A DNA stretch of 41,713 nucleotides from Alphaproteobacteria bacterium (GTDB lineage Bacteria > Pseudomonadota > Alphaproteobacteria > SHNJ01), in NCBI GenBank assembly GCA_004295055.1, contig SHNJ01000013.1, positions 1 through 41,713 of the forward strand, given 5' to 3'. The position numbers were made by a program, and so were the translations under genes. The notes beneath the pieces were generated by a model, which had not been told where the DNA came from, ran no database searches, and was given only the letters and a program-made list of their open reading frames with translations. Positions 30,253-41,125 of the stretch are shown here, one piece after another; the stretch's first letter is position 1; every line of letters starts with the position of its first letter.

Positions 30253-32178
30253 ATGCCGAAAAATATTATGTATTTCATTCGCCGTCTGTTGCCATTTGCG
30301 GCGATATTCTTCTTAATTGAAACCATTCTTCGCGCGGTATTGTGGCGCACGTCCTATGTCGAAGCGCAATGGTCCGAACTATTTCACATTTTTACAATCG
30401 GCTTTGCGTTTGATCTGACCGTATTTTTATTTTTCAGTATTCCTTACACTTTATATCTGACTTGCTTGCCGGCGCGCCGGCATGGGGCCAGGTTTGATCG
30501 CCTCTTCACCCAGGCTACTTTGTTTTTATTTGCGGCGCTGATTTTATTCGGCGCGATTGGCGAATATTTGTTTTGGGATGAATTTACCGCAAGGTTTAAT
30601 TTTATCGCGGTCGATTATTTGGTCTATACGACCGAAGTATTGGCCAATATTAAAGAATCTTATCCTTTGCCATTATTGTTCTCCGTCTTGGGCATGGCAA
30701 GCTTGACCCTGTGTTGGCTGGCGAATCGTATTTTTAAAAATAAATATCCATCTTGTTCCCTAAATTTCAGGCAACGCCTGGCTGGTCTGGCAACTGTATT
30801 TGTGCTGTGCTTTTCGGCCTACAGCGCCATGGACATTCGCTATACGCAGTGGGATGAAACCCAAACGCCGAACGAATTGTCGGCCAACGGCACTTACAAC
30901 TTATTTCATGCCTATAACAATAATGAACTGGATTACACCCATTTTTATAAAACCGACAATCCGCAGGAAGTAGAAAAACGCATTCGCGAACTGGTTCAGG
31001 AGCATAATACCACTTTTACCAACGATGAAAATGCGATTACGCGCATGGTGCGCTATCCAGGCCCGGAAAAACACAAGAACGTCATGCTGGTGGTTATGGA
31101 AAGCCTAAGCGCCGAGTATATGCAGAGTTTCGGCAATCAAAATAATTTCACGCCTAATTTAGACGCATTGGCCAAGCAAGGATTATTTTTTACCAATTTA
31201 TATGCAACCGGAACGCGCACGGTTCGCGGTTTGGAAGCGGTTACATTGTCCGTGCCGCCAACACCAGGCCAATCTATTATCCGGCGGCCCGGCAATGAAA
31301 ACTTATTTTCGATTGGCTTTGTGTTCAAGGACCGCGGTTACGACACGCGTTTCATTTATGGAGGATATGGCTATTTCGACAATATGAATTATTTTTTCGA
31401 AAATAATGGTTTTGAAATTTTGGATCGCGCAAAAATGCCAAGCGATGAAATTCATTTTGCGAATGCCTGGGGCGTATGCGACGAGGATTTGTACGCTCAA
31501 GCCATTAAGGCAGCGGATAAATCTTTTTCGTCGGGTAAAAAATTCATGCATTTGATCATGACAACATCCAACCACCGTCCTTACACATATCCCGAAGGAA
31601 AAATCGATATTCCGCCGCCGGGCGGAAGGGCAGGGGGCGTCAAATATCATGATTACGCGATTGGGGAATTCATCAGGCAGGCAAAAACCAAACCCTGGTT
31701 CAACGATACTTTGTTTGTTTTCGTTGCCGATCACACCGCCAGCGCGGCTGGGAAAACGGAACTGAGTTTAAGCAAATATCATATTCCGTTAATTTTCTAC
31801 GCGCCTGGGTTTGTGAAGTCCGCGCGGTTTGAAAATCTCGCCAGCCAGATCGATACGGCTCCAATTATGCTGGGTTTGTTGAAATTCAGCTATTACAGCA
31901 AATTTTATGGCGAGGATTTGCTAAACGATTCGGATGAAATTCCGCATACGTTCGTTTCCAATTATCAAAAAGTAGCGATTGTCAAAAAGGGCCAATTGGT
32001 CGAATTGTCACCCAAGCGCTTGATTGAAGCTTATGAACAAGACAAAGCATTAATGGAAAAAGATATCGATGCATCTGTGGTCGACGATGCGGTTGCATAT
32101 TATCAATATGCGGCGAATTGGCGCGAACGAATGAAACGTCTTCCGACGACAATTGTAAATACGGTCAACACCAACTAA
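30253..32178 (+). CDS. LtaS/OpgB-type phosphoglycerol transferase (sulfatase superfamily)
   Basis: A 641-residue integral membrane enzyme. About five N-terminal membrane spans (residues 10-215) precede a large periplasmic sulfatase-fold domain. Metal-site residues include E283 (VVMESLSAEY), the likely nucleophile T323 in ATGTRTVRGLE, and D493-H494 (FVADHTA). Such enzymes transfer phosphoglycerol from phosphatidylglycerol to lipoteichoic acid or, in Gram-negatives, to periplasmic glucans, or modify lipid A with phosphoethanolamine. The TGTRT-RGLEA form favours the phosphoglycerol-type branch. The acceptor is unknown. The ribosome binding site is AAGGAAT; a terminator follows directly. Confidence 0.88.
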   Translation: MPKNIMYFIRRLLPFAAIFFLIETILRAVLWRTSYVEAQWSELFHIFTIGFAFDLTVFLFFSIPYTLYLTCLPARRHGARFDRLFTQATLFLFAALILFGAIGEYLFWDEFTARFNFIAVDYLVYTTEVLANIKESYPLPLLFSVLGMASLTLCWLANRIFKNKYPSCSLNFRQRLAGLATVFVLCFSAYSAMDIRYTQWDETQTPNELSANGTYNLFHAYNNNELDYTHFYKTDNPQEVEKRIRELVQEHNTTFTNDENAITRMVRYPGPEKHKNVMLVVMESLSAEYMQSFGNQNNFTPNLDALAKQGLFFTNLYATGTRTVRGLEAVTLSVPPTPGQSIIRRPGNENLFSIGFVFKDRGYDTRFIYGGYGYFDNMNYFFENNGFEILDRAKMPSDEIHFANAWGVCDEDLYAQAIKAADKSFSSGKKFMHLIMTTSNHRPYTYPEGKIDIPPPGGRAGGVKYHDYAIGEFIRQAKTKPWFNDTLFVFVADHTASAAGKTELSLSKYHIPLIFYAPGFVKSARFENLASQIDTAPIMLGLLKFSYYSKFYGEDLLNDSDEIPHTFVSNYQKVAIVKKGQLVELSPKRLIEAYEQDKALMEKDIDASVVDDAVAYYQYAANWRERMKRLPTTIVNTVNTN

Positions 32179-32181
32179 TAA

Positions 32182-32205
32182 AAAACCCGCCTTTCGGCGG
32201 GTTTT
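32182..32205 (+). terminator. Intrinsic terminator
   Basis: A perfect 10-bp stem, AAAACCCGCC (32182-32191) and GGCGGGTTTT (32196-32205), with a TTTC loop, lies just after the phosphoglycerol transferase gene. The A-run on its left side makes it usable for the convergent YceI gene as well. Confidence 0.92.
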
Positions 32206-32211
32206 CATTGT

Positions 32212-32850
32212 TTAATTCATTGTCTTGGCGTCTTCATAATGAAATTCGGTTTGAATTTCGATGGCGACTTCGTCGCCAACCAAAGGAATTCCTTCGGTCA
32301 TGCCGAAATCGCTGCGTTTGATCGTGGTGGTGGCCGCAAATCCCAAAACAGGAGTGCCGGTAAATGGAAATTTGCCGCCGCCATTAAACTTGGCTTGCAG
32401 CTGAATTGGTTTGGTAACACCGTGAAAATTTAAATCGCCGGTAATAATGCCGGTGGTTGGGCCGGTTTGTTTGACGCTGGTGGCTTCGAAAGTAATATCG
32501 GGAAACGAAGATGTATTAAAATATTTTTCGCCTTTCAATTCGCCTTCTAATACGCGGTGATTCACATCCACGCTGTCTGGATCGATCGACACCGATAAAT
32601 CGCTGTTGGTGATATTGTTTGCATCAAAGCTTAGCGTGCCTTTGATATCGTTGAACCGGCCGATATATTGCGAGAATCCCAAATGGCTGATTTTAAAAAT
32701 CACATTGGTGTGCGATGGATCCAGCCTGTAGGTGCCGGATTGCATGGTTTTATAATTAAGACTTGGCTGTTTAAATTCTGGCATGGCATCCGCGGCATGT
32801 GCAATCCCGGCAGATAACAATACAAGAACAAAAGTAAGAATACGGATCAT
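32212..32850 (-). CDS. YceI family periplasmic lipid-binding protein
   Basis: A 212-residue protein with a cleavable signal peptide (MIRILTFVLVLLSAGIAHA, residues 1-19) and a full YceI lipocalin-like barrel: YRLDPSHTNVIFKISHLGFSQYIGRF, VDVNHRVLEGELKGEKYFNTSSFPDITFEA, ITGDLNFHGVTKPI, IKRSDFGMTEGIPLVGDEVAI. YceI proteins bind isoprenoid or fatty-acyl chains in the periplasm. A good ribosome binding site (AAAGGAA) precedes the ATG. It lies downstream of the small lipoprotein gene, about 45 bases after its corrected stop, and may share its transcript. Confidence 0.95.
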   Translation of the reverse strand: MIRILTFVLVLLSAGIAHAADAMPEFKQPSLNYKTMQSGTYRLDPSHTNVIFKISHLGFSQYIGRFNDIKGTLSFDANNITNSDLSVSIDPDSVDVNHRVLEGELKGEKYFNTSSFPDITFEATSVKQTGPTTGIITGDLNFHGVTKPIQLQAKFNGGGKFPFTGTPVLGFAATTTIKRSDFGMTEGIPLVGDEVAIEIQTEFHYEDAKTMN

Positions 32851-32895
32851 AGAAAATTCCTTTCCGGTAAGATGAACAATAAAATCTGCATTAAA

Positions 32896-33163
32896 TTATA
32901 AGTCGCTGCAAAAATAAGAAAAGTCTTTGGCGATTTTATAATATTTTTCCCCTGCTGGTTTTTGATAAAGCATAAATTCGCCGGGTGCCACGCAAGGGTT
33001 GACGTGGATTGTATTTGAACGGTGGTGAATTTGGTTTTAATTCGCGTGAAGGTTGTGCAGGCTGGGCTTCTTGGTCCAGGGACGGTGCATTTTTTGTGGC
33101 GCATCCCAAAATAAAGTTAACGCCAATTAACGTGCCGACGAGGCATAGTTTAAATTTTTTCAT
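32896..33163 (-). pseudogene. Small lipoprotein gene, probably split by a +1 frameshift
   Basis: From the ATG at 33163 the frame encodes a lipoprotein signal peptide with lipobox ILGC (mature Cys at residue 21) and a Pro/Ser-rich spacer. As it stands the frame ends at 32936 after an unlikely basic tail (GTRRIYALSKTSRGKIL). If one C of the CCC run at 32996-32998 (GGG on plus) is removed, the frame continues as CVAPGEFMLYQKPAGEKYYK through KDFSYFCSDL to a stop at 32896-32898, giving 88 residues of natural-looking sequence. I read this as a frameshift, a sequencing error in the run, or less likely programmed slippage. I do not recognise the family. AGGAAT lies 13 bases upstream of the ATG. Confidence 0.55.
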
Positions 33164-33473
33164 CGATTTAGACTATTCCTGTGCCGGTCGTTTCACAAGC
33201 GATCTTAAAAAACGGTAGTGTTTGCCTAAATATCAAAGACACCCTTTAAAACCGAAATGAGATCGTTATTGGGTCGAAACCAATACAGAATTTGGATTTT
33301 ATCCAAAGTCATAAATGAATAATATTGTTGTTTTATATCAATATTTTAGTTAATAAAACGAGAGGGGTTGGGGATAAAATTAACGGTAAGAATTTGGTTT
33401 GAAAACCACCTTCTTTTTGAGATCGTTTTTTGGTATACTCAGTTACTTTCCAGTCAAAAAAATACCTTCAGGG
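33164..33473. other. AT-rich gap upstream of the rrn promoter
   Basis: About 310 bases without a gene. I see no conserved protein or known RNA. It holds a small hairpin (TGGTTT/AAACCA near 33399-33414) and a TATACT box near 33434 without a convincing -35 partner. It probably contains upstream activation sequence for the rRNA operon, which is inference from its AT-richness and position. Confidence 0.4.
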
Positions 33474-33482
33474 TTATCCACA
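33474..33482 (+). promoter_or_regulatory. Consensus DnaA box upstream of the rrn promoter
   Basis: TTATCCACA at 33474-33482 is an exact match to the TTATNCACA DnaA box. It lies 32 bases upstream of the -35 element of the rRNA promoter. It is a single box with no visible cluster, so it is not an origin; it could be a DnaA-responsive control site or chance. Confidence 0.4.
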
Positions 33483-33514
33483 TCGTTTTTGTAAAATTTT
33501 TATAAAAATAGTGT

Positions 33515-33543
33515 TTGACAAGGGAATAGGGGCGGCGTATAAA
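33515..33543 (+). promoter_or_regulatory. rRNA operon promoter
   Basis: TTGACA at 33515-33520, a 17-nt G-rich spacer and TATAAA at 33538-33543, followed by a GC-rich discriminator (GCCGCTCCCG). A GC-rich discriminator is the hallmark of stringently controlled stable-RNA promoters. Transcription should start near 33550, about 365 bases before mature 16S. An AT-rich stretch (33486-33510) just upstream looks like an UP element. Confidence 0.85.
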
Positions 33544-33601
33544 GCCGCTCCCGTCGCGAAACCGCAGTAGTGCCGAGTAGTGATGGTGAAAGTTTGACTT
33601 C

Positions 33602-33623
33602 GTTATTTGACATCGTGAATAAG
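33602..33623 (+). promoter_or_regulatory. boxA-like antitermination signal in the rrn leader
   Basis: The sequence TTATTTGACATCGTGAATAAG resembles boxA (TGYTCTTTRACA), where NusB/NusE load to prevent premature termination of rRNA. An almost identical copy lies in the spacer at 35923-35944, so the pair mirrors E. coli, where boxA occurs before 16S and before 23S. Confidence 0.6.
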
Positions 33624-33780
33624 ACAAGAAAAAGGATACGTGGGCGGCGTTATGCGTTTGCAACGTTTATCGTTGTAAACAATAATCCGTCTATTTAACG
33701 TATCCAAACAAAGCCTATTTAAAAAAACATATAGGGCATGGGTAATAACGCGCTTCGGCGCGATGTTGTCTTGTCTTATT
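33618..33780 (+). ncRNA. Structured rRNA leader element
   Basis: A nested set of inverted repeats: AATAAGACAAGA (33618-33629) with TCTTGTCTTATT (33769-33780), GGATACGT (33634-33641) with ACGTATCC (33698-33705), and inside them the perfect hairpins CAACG/CGTTG (33661-33675) and CGCGC-TTCG-GCGCG (33749-33762). It folds as one closed unit of about 163 nt and does not need the distal rRNA flanks. It is likely cut out during rRNA processing; whether it persists as a stable RNA is unknown. Confidence 0.55.
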
Positions 33781-33914
33781 TTGTTTTCCAAATACATATG
33801 TTTGTGATGTCGTACCGGTTTCCGGTGCGGCAGTTATTTGACGGGTTACGTCAATTAGCGACACTGATTTATTTTATATTTAATTCAGTAAAGCTAGGGA
33901 CAATTTTCTCAAAT

Positions 33915-35405
<1,491 letters not shown>

Positions 35406-35553
35406 AAATTCTGGCAAGTCGTCTGCTCTGCAGGACTCAGAATTTCTAAAGAAACATAAAAAATCCAGTTGATCGATCAACGTCAGATCGACTGGTCGTA
35501 ACGCCGTCCACTTATCCTTTTTCTTGAAGTTTCGTTTTTGTGTGACCTGGTAA

Positions 35554-35630
<77 letters not shown>

Positions 35631-35765
35631 CCCTTTGCTCCTGCGGAGCTTCGGGTGGCGAAGCCAGTCGAAGCCAGCATAAAGTGAAGGGTGTCCCCCA
35701 AAGCTTTAGCGTAGGGGGACTGGCGCAGTCAAAGTTTTCTGCCTAAAGCAGGGCATTAGAGTTAC

Positions 35766-35841
35766 GGGGGTGTAGCTCAGCTGGGAGAGCACCTGCTTTG
35801 CAAGCAGGGGGTCATCGGTTCAATCCCGTTCACCTCCACCA
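35766..35841 (+). tRNA. tRNA-Ala (TGC)
   Basis: A 76-nt cloverleaf with acceptor GGGGGTG/CACCTCC, anticodon TGC in CTGCTTTGCAAGCAG, T-loop TTCAATC and encoded CCA. It is the second spacer tRNA, 135 bases after tRNA-Ile. Confidence 0.98.
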
Positions 35842-35922
35842 ACTTTCCAATCGAAACTTCGGAAAAATTCAAATGGATCTAAATTTTCCTTCTTCGTTTA
35901 TCGAAGATTGAATTCTTGTCTT

Positions 35923-35985
35923 GTTGTTTGACATCGTAAATAAGTATGTAAATTTTCAATCATAATGATGAGTAATGATTGAAAA
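35923..35985 (+). promoter_or_regulatory. Spacer boxA-like signal followed by a hairpin
   Basis: TTGTTTGACATCGTAAATAAG at about 35924-35944 repeats the leader boxA. It is followed directly by a perfect 11-bp stem, TTTTCAATCAT (35953-35963) and ATGATTGAAAA (35975-35985), with an 11-base loop. The layout resembles a nut-like antitermination module placed ahead of 23S. Confidence 0.55.
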
Positions 35986-35996
35986 AAATAGTGGTC

Positions 35997-36138
35997 GTGT
36001 TTTAAAGGGCGCGAATCAACAACCGTATGTGTTCGAAAGAATGTATACAGCAAATTCGCGTGGGGGCTATCGAGTTGGCCTCACCAGCAAGAGACTACTT
36101 CATGCTTGGCGCAAGCCAAGTCCTGGTTTTTAAAACAC
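35997..36138 (+). ncRNA. Self-closed structured element in the Ala-23S spacer
   Basis: Perfect 10-bp terminal repeats GTGTTTTAAA (35997-36006) and TTTAAAACAC (36129-36138) enclose a second stem, CGCGAAT (36010-36016) with ATTCGCG (36054-36060), and a GCTTGGCGCAAGC hairpin. It would fold alone into a unit of about 142 nt, like the leader element. The following bases to 36330 show no further feature I can name. Confidence 0.5.
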
Positions 36139-36330
36139 ATTGATATAATAACATTCTCTGCCTGCACCATAATTTGTGCAGGCATCAAGCGAGAATCTCT
36201 CAGATTGTGCTTAATCTGGATTAATTTTTTGTCTTAGGATGAAAAGTTGGTCGCAAAGTCCGCCCGCTGATTTCTTACAAGAGGGTCAGAAAGGACGATG
36301 CGATAAAGAAATTTGTCTGAATTTTGCAAG

Positions 36331-39069
<2,739 letters not shown>

Positions 39070-39180
39070 CTTGCATGATTCAGATTTCTGAATTGCAATG
39101 CAGATTCTTGCGCCGCTTGCAAAAGCGGTCTTAAAGAGAATGTTAAAATAAAGATCACTATATGATTTCTGTTCTTCATC

Positions 39181-39298
39181 GAGCTGGTGGCTATACCAGC
39201 GAGTGAACACCCGATCCCATCCCGAACTCGGAAGTGAAAATCGCTTGGGCCGATGGTACTATGACTTAAGTCCTGGGAGAGTAGGTCGTTGCCAGCTC
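39181..39298 (+). rRNA. 5S ribosomal RNA
   Basis: About 118 nt closed by GAGCTGG/CCAGCTC. It contains the conserved loop sequences CACCCGATCCCATCCCGAACTC and the GGGCCGATGGTA region (each part of the standard 5S fold). It follows 23S by about 110 bases. No tRNA-fMet follows, although many alphaproteobacterial rrn operons carry one here. Confidence 0.95.
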
Positions 39299-39373
39299 TA
39301 TGAAGCACAGAAATCGCATACTTATTGAACGATCCTTCTACGCTAAAGCTACGAAGGACAAAGCAAGATTTTA

Positions 39374-39408
39374 AACCGCCCGGTGAAGCAATTCCCGGGC
39401 GGTTTTTG
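39374..39408 (+). terminator. rrn operon terminator, first of three near-identical copies
   Basis: AAACCGCCCGG (39374-39384) pairs with CCGGGCGGTTT (39396-39406), loop TGAAGCAATTC, then a T-run. Stem and loop recur almost unchanged at 40122-40156 and 41090-41125. Confidence 0.92.
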
Positions 39409-39444
39409 CTTGCATGGCAGAAATAATTTGTACTAAAAAGATTT

Positions 39445-39467
39445 AAATTATCTTTTTAAGACTAAAT
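39445..39467. promoter_or_regulatory. Weaker relative of the 23-bp palindrome, upstream of the kinase gene
   Basis: The stretch with core TATCTTTTTAAGA matches the 1710-1732 site at 16 of 23 positions. It overlaps another inverted repeat, AAAAAGAT/ATCTTTTT (about 39434-39456). Being AT-rich, this match could be chance. It lies 20 bases before the kinase ATG. Confidence 0.3.
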
Positions 39468-39487
39468 AAAGCTAGAGAATCAAGAAA

Positions 39488-40093
39488 ATGACAATTTTGA
39501 TATTGATTGGCGGGAATCCAGGCACCGGTAAAACTACCATTAGCGAAAAAGTCGCTCGGAATTTACGCGCGGCTTGGATGGACAATCAGTATTTGGATCC
39601 GATGATGGATCACGCTCTTCTGCTTGCTGGCGCGGGTCCGCAACAATATGATACCCCTCATTACAAGCAATTGCGTCCTGTGCTGTATGCGGCGGCGAAA
39701 AATATTGTAACGGCTCAATTGCATACCGGTCTTCCAACGATATGGTCGGCGCCTATGCAATCCGAATTTGTAAAAAACGATGATCGCTTTTTGACGGAAA
39801 TGGGACATATTGCGGCTCAAGCCCAAGCAAAGTTTTTGCCCGTATGGTTATGGGCGCCTGAAGATGTCACAAAGCAAAGGCTTATCACTAGAAAAGAAGA
39901 TAAAGATAAAAATAAGATCGATAATTGGCCCGATTACGCCAGCCAAATTCATTTTGGGCCGATTGTGGATACGCGAGTGCGTCATCTGCAGGCCCTGTCG
40001 ATCCCTGTATTGAATATCGAAAATCCAGATGCGGATGCGGACTTGGCCGTAAATAAAATAGTGGAAACAAGCAGGGAGCTGCTCGCGCGTTAG
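39488..40093 (+). CDS. P-loop NTPase / small-molecule kinase-like protein
   Basis: A 201-residue protein of the AAA_33 / gluconokinase-like P-loop kinase group. Walker A is GGNPGTGKTT at residues 8-17 (K15, T16). A following aspartate-containing segment (WMDNQYLDPMMDH) and a lid-like basic region RLITRKEDKDKNKIDNW near residues 131-147 fit a phosphotransferase closing over its substrate. The substrate is unknown; relatives phosphorylate sugars, nucleosides or antibiotics. It lies alone between two copies of the same terminator, directly after the rrn operon. Its ribosome binding site is weak (GAGA). It ends in Arg. Confidence 0.78.
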   Translation: MTILILIGGNPGTGKTTISEKVARNLRAAWMDNQYLDPMMDHALLLAGAGPQQYDTPHYKQLRPVLYAAAKNIVTAQLHTGLPTIWSAPMQSEFVKNDDRFLTEMGHIAAQAQAKFLPVWLWAPEDVTKQRLITRKEDKDKNKIDNWPDYASQIHFGPIVDTRVRHLQALSIPVLNIENPDADADLAVNKIVETSRELLAR

Positions 40094-40121
40094 TATTTTA
40101 TATGAAAAGATATTTTCAGCC

Positions 40122-40156
40122 AACCGCCCGGCGAAGCAATTCCCGGGCGGTTTTTT
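40122..40156 (+). terminator. Intrinsic terminator, second copy
   Basis: AACCGCCCGG (40122-40131) pairs with CCGGGCGGTT (40143-40152) around CGAAGCAATTC, followed by six T's. It ends the kinase transcript. Confidence 0.92.
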
Positions 40157-40182
40157 GTTGTATAAACAATTGCATAAAATCG

Positions 40183-40216
40183 TTGACATAAAGGAAACAT
40201 ATTTTACAATGTTTTT
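40183..40216 (+). promoter_or_regulatory. Promoter of unknown gene F, leaderless layout
   Basis: TTGACA at 40183-40188, a 16-nt spacer and TACAAT at 40205-40210, with the ATG six bases later at 40217. The -35, the -10 and the distance to the ATG are almost the same as for the DUF6624 gene, but the spacer lacks the palindrome. Confidence 0.65.
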
Positions 40217-41059
40217 ATGACTACAACCGCTCCAGCAGTTATCGAACTAACTTCACCGGACGATCTATTTCGACATTTGGTGGAATTGGGTTTGGACCTT
40301 TCCGCAGTAATAAAAGGTTATTCGGATTCGCCTTATGCTGTATCTTGGATCGACGCTAAAGAAGCAAATCAAACAGCGGCGGAAAAATTATCGCAATTAT
40401 GGAATGCCGCGAATAAAAAAGGCTGGAGAGATATATTCACCGCCAATATTATTTCCCGCGAGCGATTGACCCCAAAAGGCGCAGAAGAAAGTTTGGCCTT
40501 TGGCAACAGGGGATTATGGCTTCCTATTTCGCGGTTGGCCTCAAAAATGGTGCGGCATTATCCGGGTTTGGTTTGGGATGCAAACGATCCCGCTATACAA
40601 AATTTTTGTCAACGGTGCGTTTTTGGCGGATTGGATACCTATGACAATAATGAAGTGGTCTTAGAAGTCATTCTCGATCGCTTGGAAAAAGCGCGCGATC
40701 CCAATTTCCCCGCCGAACGGCGCGATGCGCATATGGCGGCGAGCCATCAGATGGCAAGATTCTTATTGCAATCCAATCTTCGTTACCGCACCGTCGAATT
40801 AAGCGCGCAAGACAGAGCGTTGTTAGAAAGTGCCGTGACTCAGGCAAAAGATTCTGCGGCAATAGCGCTATTATGTGCGAGGTTGGATTATCGGTATGCG
40901 GCGGTAAAATGGGTGGATAAATCAGGCATAGAAGCAGGGCAGAAACGCGCCACGGCGGCGGAAGGTCGTGCTTTAAAATTACGGCCATCCCAAGCCGATG
41001 ATTCAAATCCGGTGCTACTCGTGGCACTGCGACAAGCACGCGGGTACGGACCGAGATAG
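40217..41059 (+). CDS. Unknown protein F
   Basis: A 280-residue protein of no family I recognise. It appears soluble and mainly helical. A middle region, GNRGLWLPISRLASKMVRHYPGL, and the following NFCQRCVFGGLDTYDNNEVVLEVI are the most conserved-looking parts. The C-terminus is basic (LRQARGYGPR). There is no signal peptide, membrane span or recognisable catalytic motif. It has its own promoter and its own terminator, so it is monocistronic. No ribosome binding site precedes the ATG, in keeping with a leaderless message. Confidence 0.75.
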   Translation: MTTTAPAVIELTSPDDLFRHLVELGLDLSAVIKGYSDSPYAVSWIDAKEANQTAAEKLSQLWNAANKKGWRDIFTANIISRERLTPKGAEESLAFGNRGLWLPISRLASKMVRHYPGLVWDANDPAIQNFCQRCVFGGLDTYDNNEVVLEVILDRLEKARDPNFPAERRDAHMAASHQMARFLLQSNLRYRTVELSAQDRALLESAVTQAKDSAAIALLCARLDYRYAAVKWVDKSGIEAGQKRATAAEGRALKLRPSQADDSNPVLLVALRQARGYGPR

Positions 41060-41089
41060 TATCAAGCTATAAAAATAGCAGTTTCGAGT

Positions 41090-41125
41090 AAACCGCCTGG
41101 CGAAGCGATTCCCGGGCGGTTTTTT
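41090..41125. terminator. Intrinsic terminator, third copy
   Basis: AAACCGCCTGG (41090-41100) pairs with CCGGGCGGTTT (41112-41122), one G-T wobble, loop CGAAGCGATTC, then T's. It serves gene F and, read the other way, lies directly beyond the stop of the HIT gene at 41124. Confidence 0.9.

Noticed and set aside
32847-33104. Separate 85-residue ORF over the lipoprotein gene
   Set aside because: It is a different frame of the same region with no ribosome binding site or coding character; the frameshift reading of the lipoprotein explains the region better.
33474-33482. Replication origin near the DnaA box
   Set aside because: A single box without a cluster, an AT-rich unwinding repeat set or origin-linked genes.
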